NCBI RefSeq assembly: GCF_037038585.1
Contig: NC_092521.1
Coordinates: 75,996,398 to 76,060,397 of the forward strand
Source: Patagioenas fasciata
Lineage: Eukaryota; Chordata; Aves; Columbiformes; Columbidae
Reading direction: 5' to 3'
Length of the DNA stretch: 64,000 bases
A program made the translations under genes and the position numbers. Below are positions 36,001 to 45,589 of the stretch, piece after piece; the stretch's first letter is position 1; every line of letters begins with the position of its first letter. Under the pieces are notes generated by a model. The model had not been told where the DNA came from. It did not search any database and was given only the letters and a program-made list of their open reading frames with translations.

Positions 36001-36683
36001 TATTTGTGGATGCTGATGTACCTGGAGGTTTGAGATTCTCAGGAAGTTTGTTGTTAAATAGACAAACTGTTTGAATATTGAGCCCAATGTCAATACTTTT
36101 TCCTCCAGGAGTAAATGTTAGCTATTTGTATTAAAAATAGCATTATTAATAAGTGAGTGATTTGTGGGTTTGGGGTTTTTTTTGTTTCATTTTGAGGGCG
36201 GTGTTGGTTGTGAGTTTGTTTTTGTTTTGTTTTGTTTAATGTTGGTACAATGTGGTGATATAATAATAAAAAATACTTCAGCAGGTCCAGTTGTCCCTAA
36301 AAGAGAACAATTATTCAGTGACAGCTCAACTAGGGTTCTGTGTTTTTTTTCTTATAAATAGCAGCACGCTGAAATCTTTGTAATCTCAGTGAGAATCTTG
36401 CCATACAATATACAAGCTGTATTTGTGTTTGGTTCTTTTTCAGTGCCTCTTTTCCAATAGTATCCTGCCTATTGATAAACAGAACAATCCACTATTATTA
36501 ATTTTCCTCCTGTTTTGTTGTTTTGGTTTTTTTCTCAGAGATAAGAAGCACATGGCTGATGGTGTAAGTGATGCTGTAGTGGACATTTTAAGCATGGAAA
36601 TGAAAGTTGACAAATTGGAAGCAATGAAAACCTTGGCCATGCTTCGAGAAACAAAACAATATTTGCAGGATGTTTGGAGCTAA
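11904..36683 (+). CDS. MTRR: MTRR, methionine synthase reductase (14 coding exons, complete, 700 aa)
   Basis: Diflavin oxidoreductase that uses NADPH to re-reduce inactive cob(II)alamin in methionine synthase, with S-adenosylmethionine as methyl donor. Coding exons: 11904-12047, 16108-16261, 18288-18405, 19419-19791, 22725-22847, 24462-24615, 26956-27044, 28713-28893, 29997-30039, 30482-30668, 33326-33444, 34968-35060, 35147-35326, 36539-36683. They sum to 2,103 nt and keep phase throughout. Domains: FMN flavodoxin-like (about 8-155; [12 protein letters not shown] at 13-24, [12 protein letters not shown] at 63-74, GLGDSEY at 100-106), variable linker (about 160-255), FAD module (R454-S-Y-S, GVCTGW at 490-495) and NADPH module (VGPGTG at 546-551, [11 protein letters not shown] at 582-592, YVCGD at 650-654, C-terminal W699-S700). 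Human MTRR is 698 residues. Every intron is GT-AG except intron 13, which is GC-AG. Confidence 0.98.
14900..15130 (+). repeat. Diverged CR1-like remnant
   Basis: AAGAGGAGACTAAGGAGTGA followed by CCTAATAGCC resembles the CR1 ORF2 region encoding the RLRGDL segment. The downstream part, with paired Leu- and Trp-like codons, is too decayed to read. Boundaries are approximate. Confidence 0.5.
15803..15940 (-). repeat. Diverged CR1 3'-end remnant
   Basis: The plus strand reads GGTCATGGGGTAGTTCAGGT then TGAAAGGGCCTTCGTGAGGT and CATCTCACAGC. This resembles the reverse complement of a CR1 3' end (GGTTGGAAGGGACCTCTGGAGGTCATCTAGTCC-like). It is old and boundaries are approximate. Confidence 0.65.
16108..16261 (+). 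CDS. MTRR: MTRR exon 3, residues 49-99
   Basis: Acceptor TTGTAG before 16108 and donor CTAG|GTGATC after 16261, 154 nt. It encodes the flavodoxin-fold segment with [20 protein letters not shown], the second FMN-binding loop, and ends one base into the Gly-100 codon. Confidence 0.97.
16262..18287 (+). other. MTRR intron 3
   Basis: A 2.0-kb AT-rich GT-AG intron in which I recognise no repeat or gene. Confidence 0.93.
18288..18405 (+). CDS. MTRR: MTRR exon 4, residues 100-138
   Basis: Acceptor TTGCCAG before 18288 and donor GTAGG|GTAAGA after 18405, 118 nt. It encodes [20 protein letters not shown] and [13 protein letters not shown], the third FMN loop and the end of the flavodoxin fold. Confidence 0.97.
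18406..19418 (+). other. MTRR intron 4
   Basis: A 1.0-kb AT-rich GT-AG intron with nothing recognisable inside. Confidence 0.93.
19419..19791 (+). CDS. MTRR: MTRR exon 5, residues 139-263: end of FMN domain and inter-domain linker
   Basis: Acceptor TTACCAG before 19419 and donor GAG|GTAAGG after 19791, 373 nt, the largest exon. It starts with [13 protein letters not shown], conserved in MTRR, then moves into a Ser/Glu/Leu-rich low-conservation linker. It ends with [20 protein letters not shown], which matches the human [20 protein letters not shown]. The long flexible linker is a known hallmark of MTRR relative to other diflavin reductases. Confidence 0.96.
19792..22724 (+). other. MTRR intron 5
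   Basis: A 2.9-kb GT-AG intron. It contains a GC-rich patch at about 20390-20830, listed separately. The rest is AT-rich with nothing recognised. Confidence 0.92.
20390..20830. other. GC-rich intronic segment, unclassified
   Basis: About 440 bp with clearly higher GC than the flanking intron, rich in CTGGGA, CCAGACTGG and CAGGCCTGG-type words. The opposite strand is open for 243 codons (20972-20241) across it, with Pro/Ser/Leu-rich translation that matches no family I know. It may be an unrecognised dispersed repeat. There is no splice or homology evidence for a gene. Confidence 0.4.
22725..22847 (+). CDS. MTRR: MTRR exon 6, residues 264-304
   Basis: Acceptor TTTTTCAG before 22725 and donor GCT|GTAAGT after 22847, 123 nt, phase 0 at both ends. 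It encodes [20 protein letters not shown] followed by LLLELDIA, the start of the reductase FAD-binding module. Confidence 0.96.
22848..24461 (+). other. MTRR intron 6
   Basis: A 1.6-kb AT-rich GT-AG intron; nothing recognised. Confidence 0.93.
24462..24615 (+). CDS. MTRR: MTRR exon 7, residues 305-355
   Basis: Acceptor AAACCAG before 24462 and donor AAAG|GTACGG after 24615, 154 nt. It encodes [20 protein letters not shown]; the YQPGDAF motif is typical of the connecting and FAD region of diflavin reductases. Confidence 0.96.
24616..26955 (+). other. MTRR intron 7
   Basis: A 2.3-kb GT-AG intron. The stretch 24900-26000 is less AT-rich than its surroundings and has the look of an old, decayed interspersed element, but I cannot assign a family or ends. 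Confidence 0.85.
26956..27044 (+). CDS. MTRR: MTRR exon 8, residues 356-385
   Basis: Acceptor AAATTAG before 26956 and donor AAG|GTACTT after 27044, 89 nt. It encodes [20 protein letters not shown] followed by IRAIPKK, matching the human [23 protein letters not shown] region. Confidence 0.96.
27045..28712 (+). other. MTRR intron 8
   Basis: A 1.7-kb GT-AG intron. An A/C simple repeat lies at 28476-28536; otherwise nothing recognised. Confidence 0.92.
28476..28536. repeat. A-rich ACAA/AAC low-complexity repeat
   Basis: Interrupted AACAAAC, CAAACAAACAAA and AACAACAAC units in MTRR intron 8. Confidence 0.85.
28713..28893 (+). CDS. MTRR: MTRR exon 9, residues 386-445
   Basis: Acceptor CCCTGCAG before 28713 and donor ATTG|GTAAGT after 28893, 181 nt. 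It encodes [20 protein letters not shown] and [19 protein letters not shown], within the helical connecting domain. Confidence 0.97.
28894..29996 (+). other. MTRR intron 9
   Basis: A 1.1-kb GT-AG intron with nothing recognised. Confidence 0.93.
29997..30039 (+). CDS. MTRR: MTRR exon 10, residues 446-459: FAD-binding RxYS motif
   Basis: A 43-nt exon, too short to stand out as an open frame. Acceptor TTTTTCAG before 29997 and donor TCAAG|GTAATG after 30039. It encodes [13 protein letters not shown]. The Arg-454/Tyr-456/Ser-457 motif is the family's FAD-contacting signature; human has RPYS. Both junction phases fit exons 9 and 11. Confidence 0.93.
30040..30481 (+). other. MTRR intron 10
   Basis: A 442-bp GT-AG intron with nothing recognised. 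Confidence 0.93.
30482..30668 (+). CDS. MTRR: MTRR exon 11, residues 460-522
   Basis: Acceptor TTTACAG before 30482 and donor AAAAG|GTATTA after 30668, 187 nt. It encodes LFNIVEFP and [17 protein letters not shown]. The GVCTGWL segment is the FAD pyrophosphate-binding loop. The 3' part ([15 protein letters not shown]) is a polar variable loop, as in human. Confidence 0.96.
30669..33325 (+). other. MTRR intron 11
   Basis: A 2.7-kb GT-AG intron that contains a CR1 copy at 31222-31632. The rest is AT-rich with nothing recognised. Confidence 0.92.
31222..31632 (-). mobile_element. CR1 LINE 3' fragment in MTRR intron 11
   Basis: The minus strand encodes the CR1 ORF2 C-terminal segment ([20 protein letters not shown] and [20 protein letters not shown]) and ends in a CR1 3' UTR with TTCGGTTGGAAGAGACCCTC on the plus strand. 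It is clearly the same subfamily as the copy at 7396-8012, sharing long near-identical stretches such as GGGATGGTGACTCAACCACT. It is antisense to MTRR. Confidence 0.93.
33326..33444 (+). CDS. MTRR: MTRR exon 12, residues 523-561: NADPH-binding VGPGTG loop
   Basis: Acceptor ATTTCAG before 33326 and donor CACAG|GTATGT after 33444, 119 nt. It encodes [20 protein letters not shown] then [10 protein letters not shown], the nucleotide-binding glycine-rich loop of the ferredoxin-NADP reductase-like domain. Confidence 0.97.
33445..34967 (+). other. MTRR intron 12
   Basis: A 1.5-kb AT-rich GT-AG intron; open frames on the minus strand show no family match. Confidence 0.92.
34968..35060 (+). CDS. MTRR: MTRR exon 13, residues 562-592, with GC splice donor
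   Basis: Acceptor TGTTTAG before 34968, 93 nt. It encodes [15 protein letters not shown], matching human [15 protein letters not shown]. The exon ends TTCAA and the intron starts GCAAGT. A GT donor two or more bases further on would shift the frame and hit a stop at once, so GC is the only donor that works here. Confidence 0.96.
35061..35146 (+). other. MTRR: MTRR intron 13: 86-nt GC-AG intron
   Basis: It begins GCAAGT and ends in TTTATTGCCTTTCAG. The other donor bases match the U2-type consensus well (AA|GCAAGT), as is typical for functional GC-AG introns. It is by far the shortest intron in the gene. Confidence 0.93.
35147..35326 (+). CDS. MTRR: MTRR exon 14, residues 593-652
   Basis: Acceptor CCTTTCAG before 35147 and donor GCGG|GTGAGT after 35326, 180 nt. 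It encodes [20 protein letters not shown] and [20 protein letters not shown], ending at FYVCG, the NADPH-domain strand with the conserved Cys-Gly. Confidence 0.97.
35327..36538 (+). other. MTRR intron 14
   Basis: A 1.2-kb GT-AG intron carrying a CR1 tail at 35408-35628 and a T/G-rich stretch near 36168-36240. Confidence 0.92.
35408..35628 (-). mobile_element. CR1 LINE 3' fragment (different subfamily) in MTRR intron 14
   Basis: The plus strand starts TCATAGAATGTCCTGAGTTG then GAAGGGACCCACAAGGATCA, and runs to GGGAGCCTGTTCCAGTGCTC and AAGAACCTTTTCCTAATGTC. This is the reverse complement of a CR1 3' end. Its sequence differs from the copies at 7.4 and 31.2 kb, so it is another subfamily. Confidence 0.9.
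36539..36683 (+). CDS. MTRR: MTRR exon 15, residues 653-700 and stop
   Basis: Acceptor TTTCTCAG before 36539; the stop codon TAA is 36681-36683. It encodes [20 protein letters not shown] and ends [20 protein letters not shown] then VWS. The terminal Trp-Ser matches human MTRR, where the C-terminal aromatic residue stacks on FAD and gates NADPH access. Confidence 0.98.
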
Positions 36684-37025
36684 ATATTTGTAACACGAAT
36701 GATTTTGTTTCACACTCACGCTTTTGATGAAAAGTTATTGTCAAAAGAACTGTCTGTAGTCACACAAATCTGAACTTTTTCTATTGACCTTTCAAACAGG
36801 AATATGAAACCTTTGAAACAATGAGCCAGGCTGCCTTTTGAAGCATATTTTTTAATGATGTTACATCATGGACTGTCTCAGTGCCTTGATTCTTTCATTT
36901 TAAGTTTGGGTTCACATAGAAAGTAATAACTTCTGCACTTGTACAAGTATAATTGTATGTTTCTGTTGCATACTAATCTGTGCAATATCAAATACGTTAC
37001 TGACTTGCCAAGATTTATTTGAATG
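36684..37025 (+). other. MTRR: MTRR 3' UTR, unique part
   Basis: The 342 bp between the stop codon and the LTR. It contains neither AATAAA nor ATTAAA, so no canonical poly(A) signal is seen before the LTR. Confidence 0.7.
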
Positions 37026-38150
37026 TGTATTGGGTTTGTGTGGCAAGGTTTTGGTAGTGGGGGGGGCTACAGGGCTGGCTTCTATTAGAAGCTGCCGGAA
37101 GCTTCCCCCATGTCCAACAGAGCCAATGCCAGCCGTCTCCAAGGTGGACCTGCCGCTGGCCAAGGCCCAGCCCATCTGTGATGGTAGCATCACCAGGTAG
37201 TGTCCCTGGGATAACATAATTAAGAAGGTTGAAAAACGTGTACATCTTCGACTAGAGGAAGGAGTGAGAATATGTGAGAGAAACAACTCTGGAGACACCA
37301 AGGCCAGTCAAGAAGGAAGGCAGGAGGTGCTCCAGGTGCCAGAGCAGAGATTCCCCTGCAGCCCGTGGTGCAGACCATGGTGAGGCCGGCTATCCTCTGC
37401 AGCCCGTTGAGGTTCACGGTGTAGCTGAGATCCACCTACAGCCCATGGAGGACCCCACAGCAGGTGGATACCCAAAGGAGGCTGTGACGTGTGGGAAGCC
37501 CACATTGGATTTGGCTCCTGGCAGGACCTGTGGGCCTAGTGGAGAGAGAAGCCCACATTGAAACAGGTTTGCTGGCAGGACTTATGACCCCGTGGAGGAC
37601 CCACACTGTTCCTAAAGGGCTGCACCCCATGGAGGGGACACACACTAGAGCAGTTCATGAAGAACTGCAGCTCGTGGGAAGGACTCATGTTGGAGAAGTT
37701 CATGAAGAACTGTCTTCCATGGGAGGGACCCCACACTGGAACAGGGGAAGAGTGTGAGGAGTCCTCACCCTGAGGAGGAAGGAGCCGCAGAGACAATGTG
37801 TGATGAACTGACCACAACTCCCGTTCCCCATCCCCCAGGCACCACTTGTGGGGAGGAGGTAGAGAATTTGAGAGTGAATTTGAGCCTAGAAAGAAGGGAG
37901 GGCTGGGGGGGAAGATTTTAAGATGTTGTTTTATCTCCTATTACCCTACTCTGATTTGATTTGTAATAAAACAAATTAATTTCCCCAAGTTGAGTCTGTT
38001 TTGACTGTGATGGTAATTGCTCTCTCCCTGGCCTTATCTTGACCCACCAGCCTTTCATTATATTTTCTGTCGCCTGTCCAGCTGAGGAGGGGAGCTATAG
38101 AGCAGCTTGGTGGGCAGCTGGTATCCAGCCAGGACCAACCCACCACCACA
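37026..38150 (+). mobile_element. Solo LTR of an avian endogenous retrovirus
   Basis: About 1.1 kb bounded by TGTATTGGGTTTGTGTGGCA at the left and CCAACCCACCACCACA at the right, i.e. TG...CA ends. It resembles an abundant avian ERV LTR family with the same termini. It contains degenerate tandem modules built on GCAGCCCGTGG/GGACCCACACTG words, and AATAAA at 37965-37970. No gag, pol or env is attached and no clean target duplication is visible, so it is probably an old solo LTR. It lies in the same direction as MTRR, 342 bp after its stop. Confidence 0.85.
37965..37970 (+). terminator. AATAAA poly(A) signal inside the LTR
   Basis: First canonical AATAAA downstream of the MTRR stop on the plus strand, about 1.28 kb after it. 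It lies in the 3' part of the LTR, where the element's own polyadenylation signal would be. Confidence 0.6.
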
Positions 38151-40485
38151 AGTTTGTCTAAGAGCAGTGCTGAGTAGTAACTCTTAGAATAATGTACAGA
38201 GCTGCCAAGCGCTCAGATAGAATAACAGATGTATCAAAGACAGAAAGGGAGTTAAGAGTTTGTTTGCTTGTTTTGGTGTGGGTTTTTTTTTTTATTGTTG
38301 TTGTTGGCTGCATCCACTGTTAAGTGTTAAGTTCACATATATCCTGCTCTTAGGGAGATTCATGGGACAGAAGGATTTGTCTCTTCCTTGCTCAACAGAA
38401 ATAGCTGAGCAGCAGGATGTTTCTTCTGCTAGAAGTGTCTTCCTCACTTGACCCTTTTTTCTTTTGTAATAATTTTAATGTATTTTTCTTGTGCTTTCAG
38501 ATTATTTTTTTTAATAGTGCCCAGCAGTGATAATTTGTTTCCGGTCAGGTTTTAAGAACATTTACCGGGCAGGTTATATTGTTCAGTTTTTATTCAGCTG
38601 GTTAGATATGATCAAGAAAGTGAAAGTGTTACTATTCCAATATATTTGAAAAAAAAAAATCCATTTCTCCTTGTTAAGTGTTCTTCAATTTCCTGCTTAT
38701 TCCTTGCAGTCATTCATATTGCTGCATAGGGCAGGAGATGTGGAATGCCAATGAGTCAGTGGCATCTGCACACATTTTATGTGAACCCTTGCATTAGCCA
38801 GTAGCTTACTGCACTGTTAGTTAATTGCAAATACTCTGAAAATCCTAACTTTTTTGAAACCATCCCTGAAGGTGATGCAAATACTTCTCCAGTGGTTACA
38901 TTTTAGGCTGCCTAATGGCAGTTACTGGGACAAAGATGTGTTGTCATATAAACCATACGGAAAACATACACTGTATGTTTTATCTAAATGTCATTATGTA
39001 CCCTTACTAGAGCTGCTTCCCAGATGACAGTATTTCTGTACTGTTGAGGATAGAAATACTTTGTCAGGTTCCCTGCTTGGCTAAAGTAGTGCCCATGGTG
39101 GCTATATCATATGCCCATACCTGAAGACTTTGTGCTTATTAAAACATTTGTCAACACAATGTCATAGATAATTTTAAATGTATCTGACTCACAAATCCTC
39201 TGCTTGAATGGACAACTGCAGCTGTTTTTTTAAAGAACTCTTATAGCAGATGGGTATGAAATGACCTGCCTAAAGCTCAACTTTGAGCTTTATGGTTCAC
39301 ATGAGGTCATGTGCTTGCAGCTTTTCTCTAACGCAAATATGGATATTCTCATTGCATATTTATGCATTTAGAAATTTGGTATGTTGATGGTCTTGCACAA
39401 CCTCTTTATTATTGTGTCAGTTTCACTGGATGTCCCTTGTATAAAAGCTTAGTGCTTTTGTTTGTTGGTTTGGGTTTTTGTGGTTTTTTGGGTTGGTTTT
39501 TTTTGGTGGAGGGTTGGTTTGGTTTGGGTTTTTTTGAGCAGCTCTGTCATCCTCCATCTCAACCAGACTCATTCAGATTTTTTTTCCTGCTCTTCAAATG
39601 GAAACTTTATGCTTCTCTCTGTTTCACTCTGGATGCGTTTCATCTGAGTTGGGGAGACCAAAACCAAATCCAGCAGTCTGATTTAAGACATGACAGTGAT
39701 TATATAATAACTAACAAAAACATACTTTTGGTATTGTTTTATGTTCTGTTTTTTTGAGGTGTAATGAAGGAATAAAAATGGGAGAATTGTGGCATGCCTG
39801 CTAAGAATATTACATTACTAAAAGCATCTACAAGCCCTCATTGCTTATGGTGAATTGGTAGAGGAATCTACACAGGCAGAATGGTACAAGCAATTGTTTC
39901 AAATCTGAAAATTGAGCTGGTTGATACAGTGTTTTAATGTAAGAGTTGTAGACTACTTTAATGAATCTTGAGAGTTTGCACTCCAGTTGAAGAAAATGTG
40001 TAGATATAGAAAGGTGCTCAGTATTATTAGAGCTGCCTATCATAAAGAAATCAAAAGACTTTGAAATTGATGGCAAAAGCAGTATGTCAACTTGTTTAGT
40101 CTCAAAACCCTATTCAAATGTTTCATTTTGAAAAAAAAATCAGGTTTTATAGAAATGCAAATTACAGTCTTTAATTCATTCTGCACCTCTACAAAGTAAA
40201 TTCACTTTCATTAGCATTTGAATAAATGGTCCACTTCTGGTGGAAAAGGTTCCTCACATTGACAAAATGCTCAAAGCCAATTGCACTGATTAAAAAATAA
40301 AAAGTTCTACAGTTGGTTTGAAAACAGCCATTTTGTAAGGCTCCATCAGTCAGGGCTATTAATTTCTAATCTGCTTATAAGTTTATTGCTTAGATGATCA
40401 GTTGGATTTCTCTAACTTTTTTTTTAATACATTTTATTGTAACTTGCTAGAAGATCAGCAGGGCTGTTCCCAGTACTCTCTCCTA
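38151..40485. other. Intergenic, no gene seen
   Basis: AT-rich DNA downstream of MTRR. It holds a T/G-rich tract at 39463-39536. I see no exon-like or repeat-like features otherwise. Confidence 0.8.
39463..39536. repeat. T/G-rich low-complexity tract
   Basis: Irregular GGTTTGG and GGTTTTTT units on the plus strand. Confidence 0.85.
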
Positions 40486-40488
40486 AAA

Positions 40489-40780
40489 GGTGACTAAAGA
40501 AGTGAACAATGAGGTGGATTGAAATCTGTCTGAGCTGCTGGTCTCCAGTGGTTGTGATTGGCTCACTTGGATGCCAGTCACTAGTGGGCTGCCCCAGGGG
40601 ACGATATTGGGTCCAGTCCTGCTTAACATCTTTATTAGTGACCTGTACGACGGGCCAGAGTGCACGCTCAGCGAGTTGGCAGATGATGCAGAACAGGGGT
40701 ATGGGAGTGGTTGATAGACAAGCTGAGTGTGCCATATTTCAGAGGCACCCTGGCAGGCGGGAACACAGAACCATCAGGAA
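40489..40780 (+). repeat. CR1 LINE fragment
   Basis: The plus strand reads GTGGGCTGCCCCAGGGGACG then ATATTGGGTCCAGTCCTGCT and TAACATCTTTATTAGTGACC, the CR1 ORF2 segment around the [20 protein letters not shown] motif. Stops and deletions have destroyed the frame. Ends are approximate. Confidence 0.88.
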
Positions 40781-43700
40781 TGTCATTTGCAAGTGACCTT
40801 TGCAAGTGCTTGTCTTCAGCTCAACTGCTCACATCCCTCCTTCGAGTGGTTTCCCCCAGACAGAAAGCCTCTGACTTGAGCTTCAGACAAGGAAAAGATA
40901 TCACCCAAGGAAACCTGCAAATGAAGAGTGAGTCCTCTAGAGGTTACTCAAAGCTTGCACTATATGGAGTTGGAGCTGTTCTTTGATGCCTTGGATATAT
41001 ACAGCATTGTGTGATGGTCTGTGGTGTACATTTTGTTTTCCTGACACTTCATTATTTCTGAAATGTTCAGTATTACACATATTTGCAAAGGATGGGGTGG
41101 GGGAGGGGAATTCATGGACCACTGCTTCAGTTTATCTGGTAGAGCCATTTCTCTTTCCCTGATGTTTGCATTAAAAATGATCACATTTTTTTCCTAATAA
41201 AACTTTATATTGAAGTTCAACAGTATTTTTCCAGTATAATATTTTCAGCAGAATCTTAAGTACTGGTATGTGACTAAACATTTGTTTTGTGTTCCTGCTT
41301 TCTTTTGGGCCCAAGCCAGATTAATTTCTTAAAAGAAAATATTTGAGGCATGGTATGAACGTCTGCAATTCCCTACATCTGGGCAAGTTCATCCTCGGCA
41401 GAACTAAATTAAAAACAAACTGGTTGACTTACTGTGAGTCAGGCTGCAAAAAAAGGTGCATACAGGCTTCAGCAAGACAAAGTACACATGCCAGCTGGCC
41501 TAATAAACCAAGTTTTGTTTTGTATTTTTACTGTTGGGCTTCTGCAAATAACGATTACATTGCTATTTTATGAGTTGTGTGTCGAGGATAGTCAGCTTTG
41601 ATCTGGACAGAGATCCAGGTGATTCAGATGATCACTTAGAATTAATTTTCTAATGCATCTGAAGAGGATGGTTAATACTTGTGATGCTAATATGTAGGGT
41701 ACACAACACTGGAAGTTTGAAATAGAAAGTGCATGTTAATAGATGGCTAAGCCTATGGTGTCTTACCCACAACACACTGATTTGAAACAAGGGACTCTCA
41801 GATTCTGAATGCGTGTGTTCCTGTCAATGAGGGATTCTGTAAATTCTTGTATTTATGACCTGGTGATGGCTGAATAGTAAAGTGAACTGTTTCGCAAGTT
41901 GTTTGTCATCCCCCTGTATGTACAGCATGCAAGTCCATGTTTTATCATATATAGTAAGATAGTAGTTAAATTACTGTTAGGACTTCTGGTTCATTTTGCC
42001 AAATATCTCCATGGAACTCTTACTCTCCTCACTGATGAGTTATGGTTACTTGGGGCAACACAGTTGTTTTGAATTATGTTCTCTTTAAAATCCGTAAAAT
42101 CTCCAAAAATATATAATTCTTGTTAAATAACTAGTTTTCACATTTTGTGTAGCTCTGAATATAAATGTGAACCTCTGTAAATCAAGGTATTTCAAATGTC
42201 TTATAGTATTATGCATATTTTAATTTATCTCAGATTGAACAAACCACCACTTTGCATCTTAATTCTGGTATAATACCTTAGTGTCAACTCCCACTGTTAA
42301 TTGTGTGTTGGACTAAGGAGGTCTTTTTCTATAGTGTGAAAATGTGGAATCTTTGAAAAGTTTTAACTAATTTCTCTTTCTGTTTTCTTATTTTCTTTCT
42401 TTGTTCTTGCACATTCATGTATACGCTTCTGTCATTTGCATGTTTTCTGTTGCAAATGCATGTATTCCTCTGTTAATCTCTTCTCTCTCCTCTGCATGTA
42501 CTTGTGGCTACGTTCCTCATGCTAGAAGGTATCCTGTTGGTACTTTGGATATCTGCATTTTAACATACCTGCTTCCAAAGGTGTTTCTGCCCTCCTGAAG
42601 GTATCTCATGTTTACCATGCATTTTTGTGTTTCATGGCAATAATTCCAATGGCAACATCTGAGCTGGAATTTTGGGAGTCAGGAGTCAGCAACAGAAGAA
42701 CTTTTTTGTACCTCTTACTGTGTATTTCAGAAAAGATTGCTATAAAATTCCTTTTATTAATAGGACAAATACTTTATTTGTCTCTTAATGAAAGGATTCT
42801 GTGTCTCTGAACTCTTACCAGGAAAATTCTGCACATTCTGGTTTGCTCTCTGCAGAGGATATGCCCTTCTTTTTCTCTGACAGACCATTCAGAATAGAGA
42901 TGGAAATATTATTGTTTTCTCTAGCACTGATACTGATGAACTAGTGAATATGATGCAGATAGCCACATCAGTCTTTGGGTTTATTGAATTCCAGCTTCAA
43001 AAAACTCCTGTCAAGGGAAACAAAAAATACACATGGATAATGTGTGTGCCCCCAGCACTGGTTGTGTGTAACATGACACAAAAAGAACGTGCATCCTCTT
43101 TTTCCTGTTCTTGTCGTCACCCAGGTCGGGGGTGCGTGTGGAAATTGGGCAAGCCAGCAAACAATCAATGATCAGCGTAGCATATGCAGATATCTGATGC
43201 TGTCAATCTGCCCGTGCCATATGCACCAGCCTTTCGTTGACAAAGAAGGATCATTAAAGTGGGAATAATGTATCTGAAGAGTCACAAGAATTAGTTTTCA
43301 GTATACTTTGTTTTTGTTCTCAGATTTTTGTCTCCTTGCTGCATGCTGGGGTTGAGAAGATTTCCTGACATGTGATTCACTGCTTGCATCGTTCAGAGTG
43401 AACACAGTGGCTTGCCTGAGGCAGACTGCCTGGTTTATCTCTGCTAGCAAACTGTAGCAGAGGAATAGAATAAAGGCAGTTCTGCCAGAGATGGACTTGC
43501 TTTCTGAGGAGGTAGAGGATACTTGCGCTGCTGTCAGCTGCTGTCTTGCAGACAGCTTTAATCTGTAGTTGAAGTTAGGTAAAAATTCCACCCAAGTCAG
43601 CAATATGGGAAATGTGCTACACCAACACAATCACCTGCTCCAAAGGCTTTCTGGCCAGCTTCTGTTTCGTGGGGAGCTAGTGTTTTGGACAGTGGCATGT

Positions 43701-45589
43701 GCATCAGCCTTCAGTGAACTGGTGTCTCCAGGGCAGTGTGTCCCGCAGAGTGTCCCCGTGTTGCACACTACTGAGGGTCCCAGCAGTGGCCTCCTGTGCT
43801 CCTCAAACACTTTTGACCTGTTACATGAAGACCACATCACTGGCTGCTCATTGCCAGGGCCCGGGACAGCTGCAGTTCCAGAGAATACGTTTTGATGGTG
43901 TTCACAATATCTGCCTTCTTTAAGGTGGGAAGCATGAAAAGGGCAAAATGGTTTTGGAGATGACAGGCTGGGTGATGTTAAAAGAAGTTGTCATAATTTT
44001 AAGGGTGAAGCATAGAAGAAATCGGTTGTGTCTTTATTTCAGATGATCAAACACATTATTTGCAGTGTCCCATCCTCATTGTGTCACAGTGAAGAATTAT
44101 TGCTATGATCCATTGTCGCCTGTTGTTTGTATCCTAGCCTAGCTAATACCTGACATCTAATTTCTGCAAAATTTTACATTCAGTCCCTTCCACTTGCCTG
44201 CCATTACCTGTATATTCCTCTGCTCTCTTCCAACAGTTTTATTTTTACCAATCGGATCAGAGAAAGAATACAAGAGCTATAGCTAGTTTTACTCTTTTGA
44301 TTTTTGTGGCTTTATTCTTTCCACTATTCTTCCTAATGTGGAAATGCCTCAAGAACATTGGTACCATCCAAACAGAGAGACAACCAGAGAGAACACACAT
44401 AGAGAGATACTCGTCATGATGACCTTTGTAAGGAGAGTTGAGAGTATTATGACAACGTTCAGAAGTAAATAAAAGATCACTTTAAAAGAAAACAGTAGGA
44501 GAGAAAACAAAATGAGACTGTCCATTGATTTAAGTTCAGAACAATTTTAGAAGAGCTGAAAATGATTGCAAAGTTTAGAGCCTGTTTAACAAATTTAACC
44601 TCAAGCACTTCTATTTGTCTTTTTCGGCTGGTAGAATTAGCTTCATTTCAGAAGCAATGACAGATAGACTTCTTGATTTATGATATATTTTGGCTGAGGC
44701 CTGAAATAGCCTCTTAAAACCCTTGTAGCAGAAATCTGTTTTATTGACCTATAGGAGGACTGATCTTCTACAGAAGGTAAAGCAAATTCCTAGTGTAGCC
44801 ACAAAGCCACATCTTACAAAAGAGATACATCAATCTTGATGGTCTGTTTAATTTTCTTTTTAAGAGATATAATCTTTCGTAGTGAAACTGCTGTTAATAA
44901 GGTGTCAAAACCAAAATAAAACAAAAAGAGATGGAAAAGGTTTTTAAAACATCAACTTGCTTTTCAAAACTGATGGGTTTGTTCTAGTCTTGGATCTGTG
45001 CTTCTTAGTATGGCATAACTGCAGTGTTTAAGTTTTTGGCAAGTGCTACAACTAAGAAACCTGGCAGTGAGAGAGGTTGGGAGCTGGAATTCTGGGCCCA
45101 GCTGACCTTTTGTTTGGTGGAACCATAGGAACATTGGTCCTTTTGCTCTCCCAAAGATAAGACACATACCAGACCTTGGCAGGATTTTTCAAGTGAGCTT
45201 CATTACTTATACTTCTAACTGTCTTGGATGCATTTAGAAAGCTGACCCTGCCCTTAGCATCTTAGCATTTGAGTTTATTTTATTATCTTTTATTCTCTTT
45301 CCTACCTACTAGTTCTCATTGCTTTGCTGTTGTATTTAAATGTGTGTTAGATTTATTTTTCAGCAAGAACAAACAACAAAGGAGGATTTTAGAAACATTT
45401 CCCATTCATGTGGAAATGGTGTCAAGAAAGGCAAAGGTCATCAGGAGTTTACACTTACAAGGGATGCTGAGGGCATCAAGAAGACCCCAGATTAATAACA
45501 AAAGGTTGAGCAAAGCAAACATGGCCCATTCCTGAGTAGGGTAGGTGCTCTCATGCCATTTGAAACACAGAGGGTTAAGATATTTGTTG
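40781..45589. other. Intergenic, no gene seen
   Basis: About 4.8 kb of mostly AT-rich sequence. Short open frames (for example at 43298-43923) have no recognisable product and no splice structure. I find no repeat I can name. Confidence 0.75.

Noticed and set aside
37274-37817. Several overlapping open frames of 88-95 codons on both strands
   Set aside because: They fall inside the tandem modules of the LTR; none resembles a retroviral or cellular protein.
43298-43923. Cluster of overlapping open frames up to 110 codons with slightly higher GC
   Set aside because: No splice-site pattern, family motif or strand consistency supports a gene.
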